The notes under the pieces were generated by a model. That model ran no database searches and was not told the DNA's origin. It saw nothing but the letters and a program-made list of their open reading frames with translations. Shown here one piece after another: positions 63,287 to 64,000 of a stretch of DNA of 64,000 nucleotides; position 1 is the first letter of the stretch; each line of letters begins with the position of its first letter. The position numbers were made by a program, and so were the translations under genes. This stretch comes from Corynebacterium tuberculostearicum (GTDB taxonomy: Bacteria > Actinomycetota > Actinomycetes > Mycobacteriales > Mycobacteriaceae), in assembly GCF_030503735.1 (NCBI RefSeq), contig NZ_CP073096.1, forward strand, positions 930,001-994,000, written 5' to 3'.

Positions 63287-64000
63287 GCTCCGGCGATAAA
63301 GGTGCGGTAGCTCAGTGGCATGCCTGGGCGGTAGGCCAAGTGCACGGCGCTGGGGGCGTCGAGCACGTGCAAATCAGCGGCGGCGCCCTCCGCAATGGTG
63401 CCCTTAGCGGGGCGGCCCTGTGGATCGAGGCCATTGCCAACATTGTGGCGGCGCAGGGCGGTCGCACCGCCGGTGGTGGCGGCGTGGATAGCCTCGTCGA
63501 CAGAAAGGTGCTGCTGTAGGACCGCGGTGGTCACGCAGTAGTTCATCGAGGAGGTATAGGACGTGCCGGGGTTGAGATTGGAGGCGATGGCGAGGGTGGC
63601 GCCGGCGTCGAGAAGCTTGCGGCCCGGGGCGAGCGGCTCGCGGGTGGATAGGTCGCAAGCCGGCAACATGGTGGCCACGGTATCGGAGTTGGCCAGCAGC
63701 TCGACATCCTCGTCACTGAGGTAATTGACGTGGTCGACAGACGCTGCACCGAGCTCCACGGCGAGGGCAACGCCTGGCCCCTCGCCCAGCTGGTTGCCGT
63801 GCACGCGCAGGCCAAGGCCCAACTTCTTACCGGCTTCCAGCACGCGGCGGGATTGCTCCTCATTGAACGCGCCCCGCTCGCAGAAGACGTCAATCCACTG
63901 CACGTAGGGAGCAACGCCCTCAAGCATGGGGCCAACGACCTCGTCGAGGTACTCCTCCGCGTCCGCTCCCGGCGGGACCAGGTGTGCACCTAAGAAGGTC
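63283..64000 (-). CDS. hutI: Imidazolonepropionase, 5' partial
   Basis: The 239 C-terminal codons are inside the window; the start is beyond the right edge. Third enzyme of histidine breakdown, which hydrolyses imidazolone propionate to formiminoglutamate with zinc or iron. Amidohydrolase features: LGAHLVPPGADAEEYLDEV, WIDVFCERGAFNEEQSRRVL, LRVHGNQLGEGPGVALAVEL (metal His), ASVDHVNYLSDEDVELL and IASNLNPGTSYTSSM. Other hut genes should lie to the right. Confidence 0.93.
   Translation of the reverse strand, partial: TFLGAHLVPPGADAEEYLDEVVGPMLEGVAPYVQWIDVFCERGAFNEEQSRRVLEAGKKLGLGLRVHGNQLGEGPGVALAVELGAASVDHVNYLSDEDVELLANSDTVATMLPACDLSTREPLAPGRKLLDAGATLAIASNLNPGTSYTSSMNYCVTTAVLQQHLSVDEAIHAATTGGATALRRHNVGNGLDPQGRPAKGTIAEGAAADLHVLDAPSAVHLAYRPGMPLSYRTFIAGA

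Overview
The window is high-GC actinobacterial chromosome, almost certainly Corynebacterium. The argS-lysA-hom-thrB block, the rho-prfA-prmC-sua5-wecA-atpI-atpBEFHAGDC block followed by a DUF2550 gene and nucS, the mycothiol-type ArsC, the lutABC operon and an IS1249-like element all fit that genus. The species is not fixed by the sequence; a skin or mucosal lineage such as the accolens/tuberculostearicum group is a guess.

Layout. 1-5116: 3' part of glgB (+), then a minus-strand run of arsC-like, thioredoxin-TPR, thiamine-binding, zinc-ribbon, nucS and DUF2550 genes. 5221-13368: the complete F1Fo ATP synthase cluster (minus), closed by a strong hairpin downstream of atpC. 13385-19015: wecA, sua5, prmC, prfA and rho (minus), with a long rho leader. 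19370-24613: an acyl-CoA ligase gene and a molybdenum-cofactor cluster moaA-moeA-moaC-mobA (+). 24759-32056: a nitrite-reductase locus with a membrane-anchored three-cupredoxin NirK and two polytopic NnrS-like membrane proteins (minus), divergent from a DUF2249 gene, modA, a modB-modC fusion and a three-cysteine winged-helix regulator (+). 31-37.5 kb: thrB, hom, lysA, argS (minus). 37705-42319: lutABC and a secreted peptidase (+). 42373-43960: tRNA-Arg(CCG), its terminator and an intact IS256-family element with an 8-bp target duplication. 43977-47450: a TipA-like MerR gene, divergent from a membrane protein and an ABC exporter. 47507-56199: a small membrane protein gene, then a packed minus-strand operon of SNF2 helicase, SWIM protein, SbcD-like phosphoesterase, SbcC/YhaN-like ATPase, MarR and a small acidic protein. 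56368-64000: putP, a secreted DUF1524 nuclease, a small membrane protein, a DUF222/HNH protein, a DEAD RNA helicase, an unknown protein and the 3' part of hutI.

Functional themes. Energy metabolism is represented by ATP synthase, lactate oxidation, proline uptake and nitrite reduction. Cofactor supply combines molybdate uptake with Moco synthesis. The aspartate-family amino-acid genes and translation/transcription termination genes are housekeeping. The two least conventional parts are the NirK/NnrS-like/Mo locus and the helicase-SWIM-SbcCD-like operon. No CRISPR array, prophage, rRNA gene or clear pseudogene was seen.
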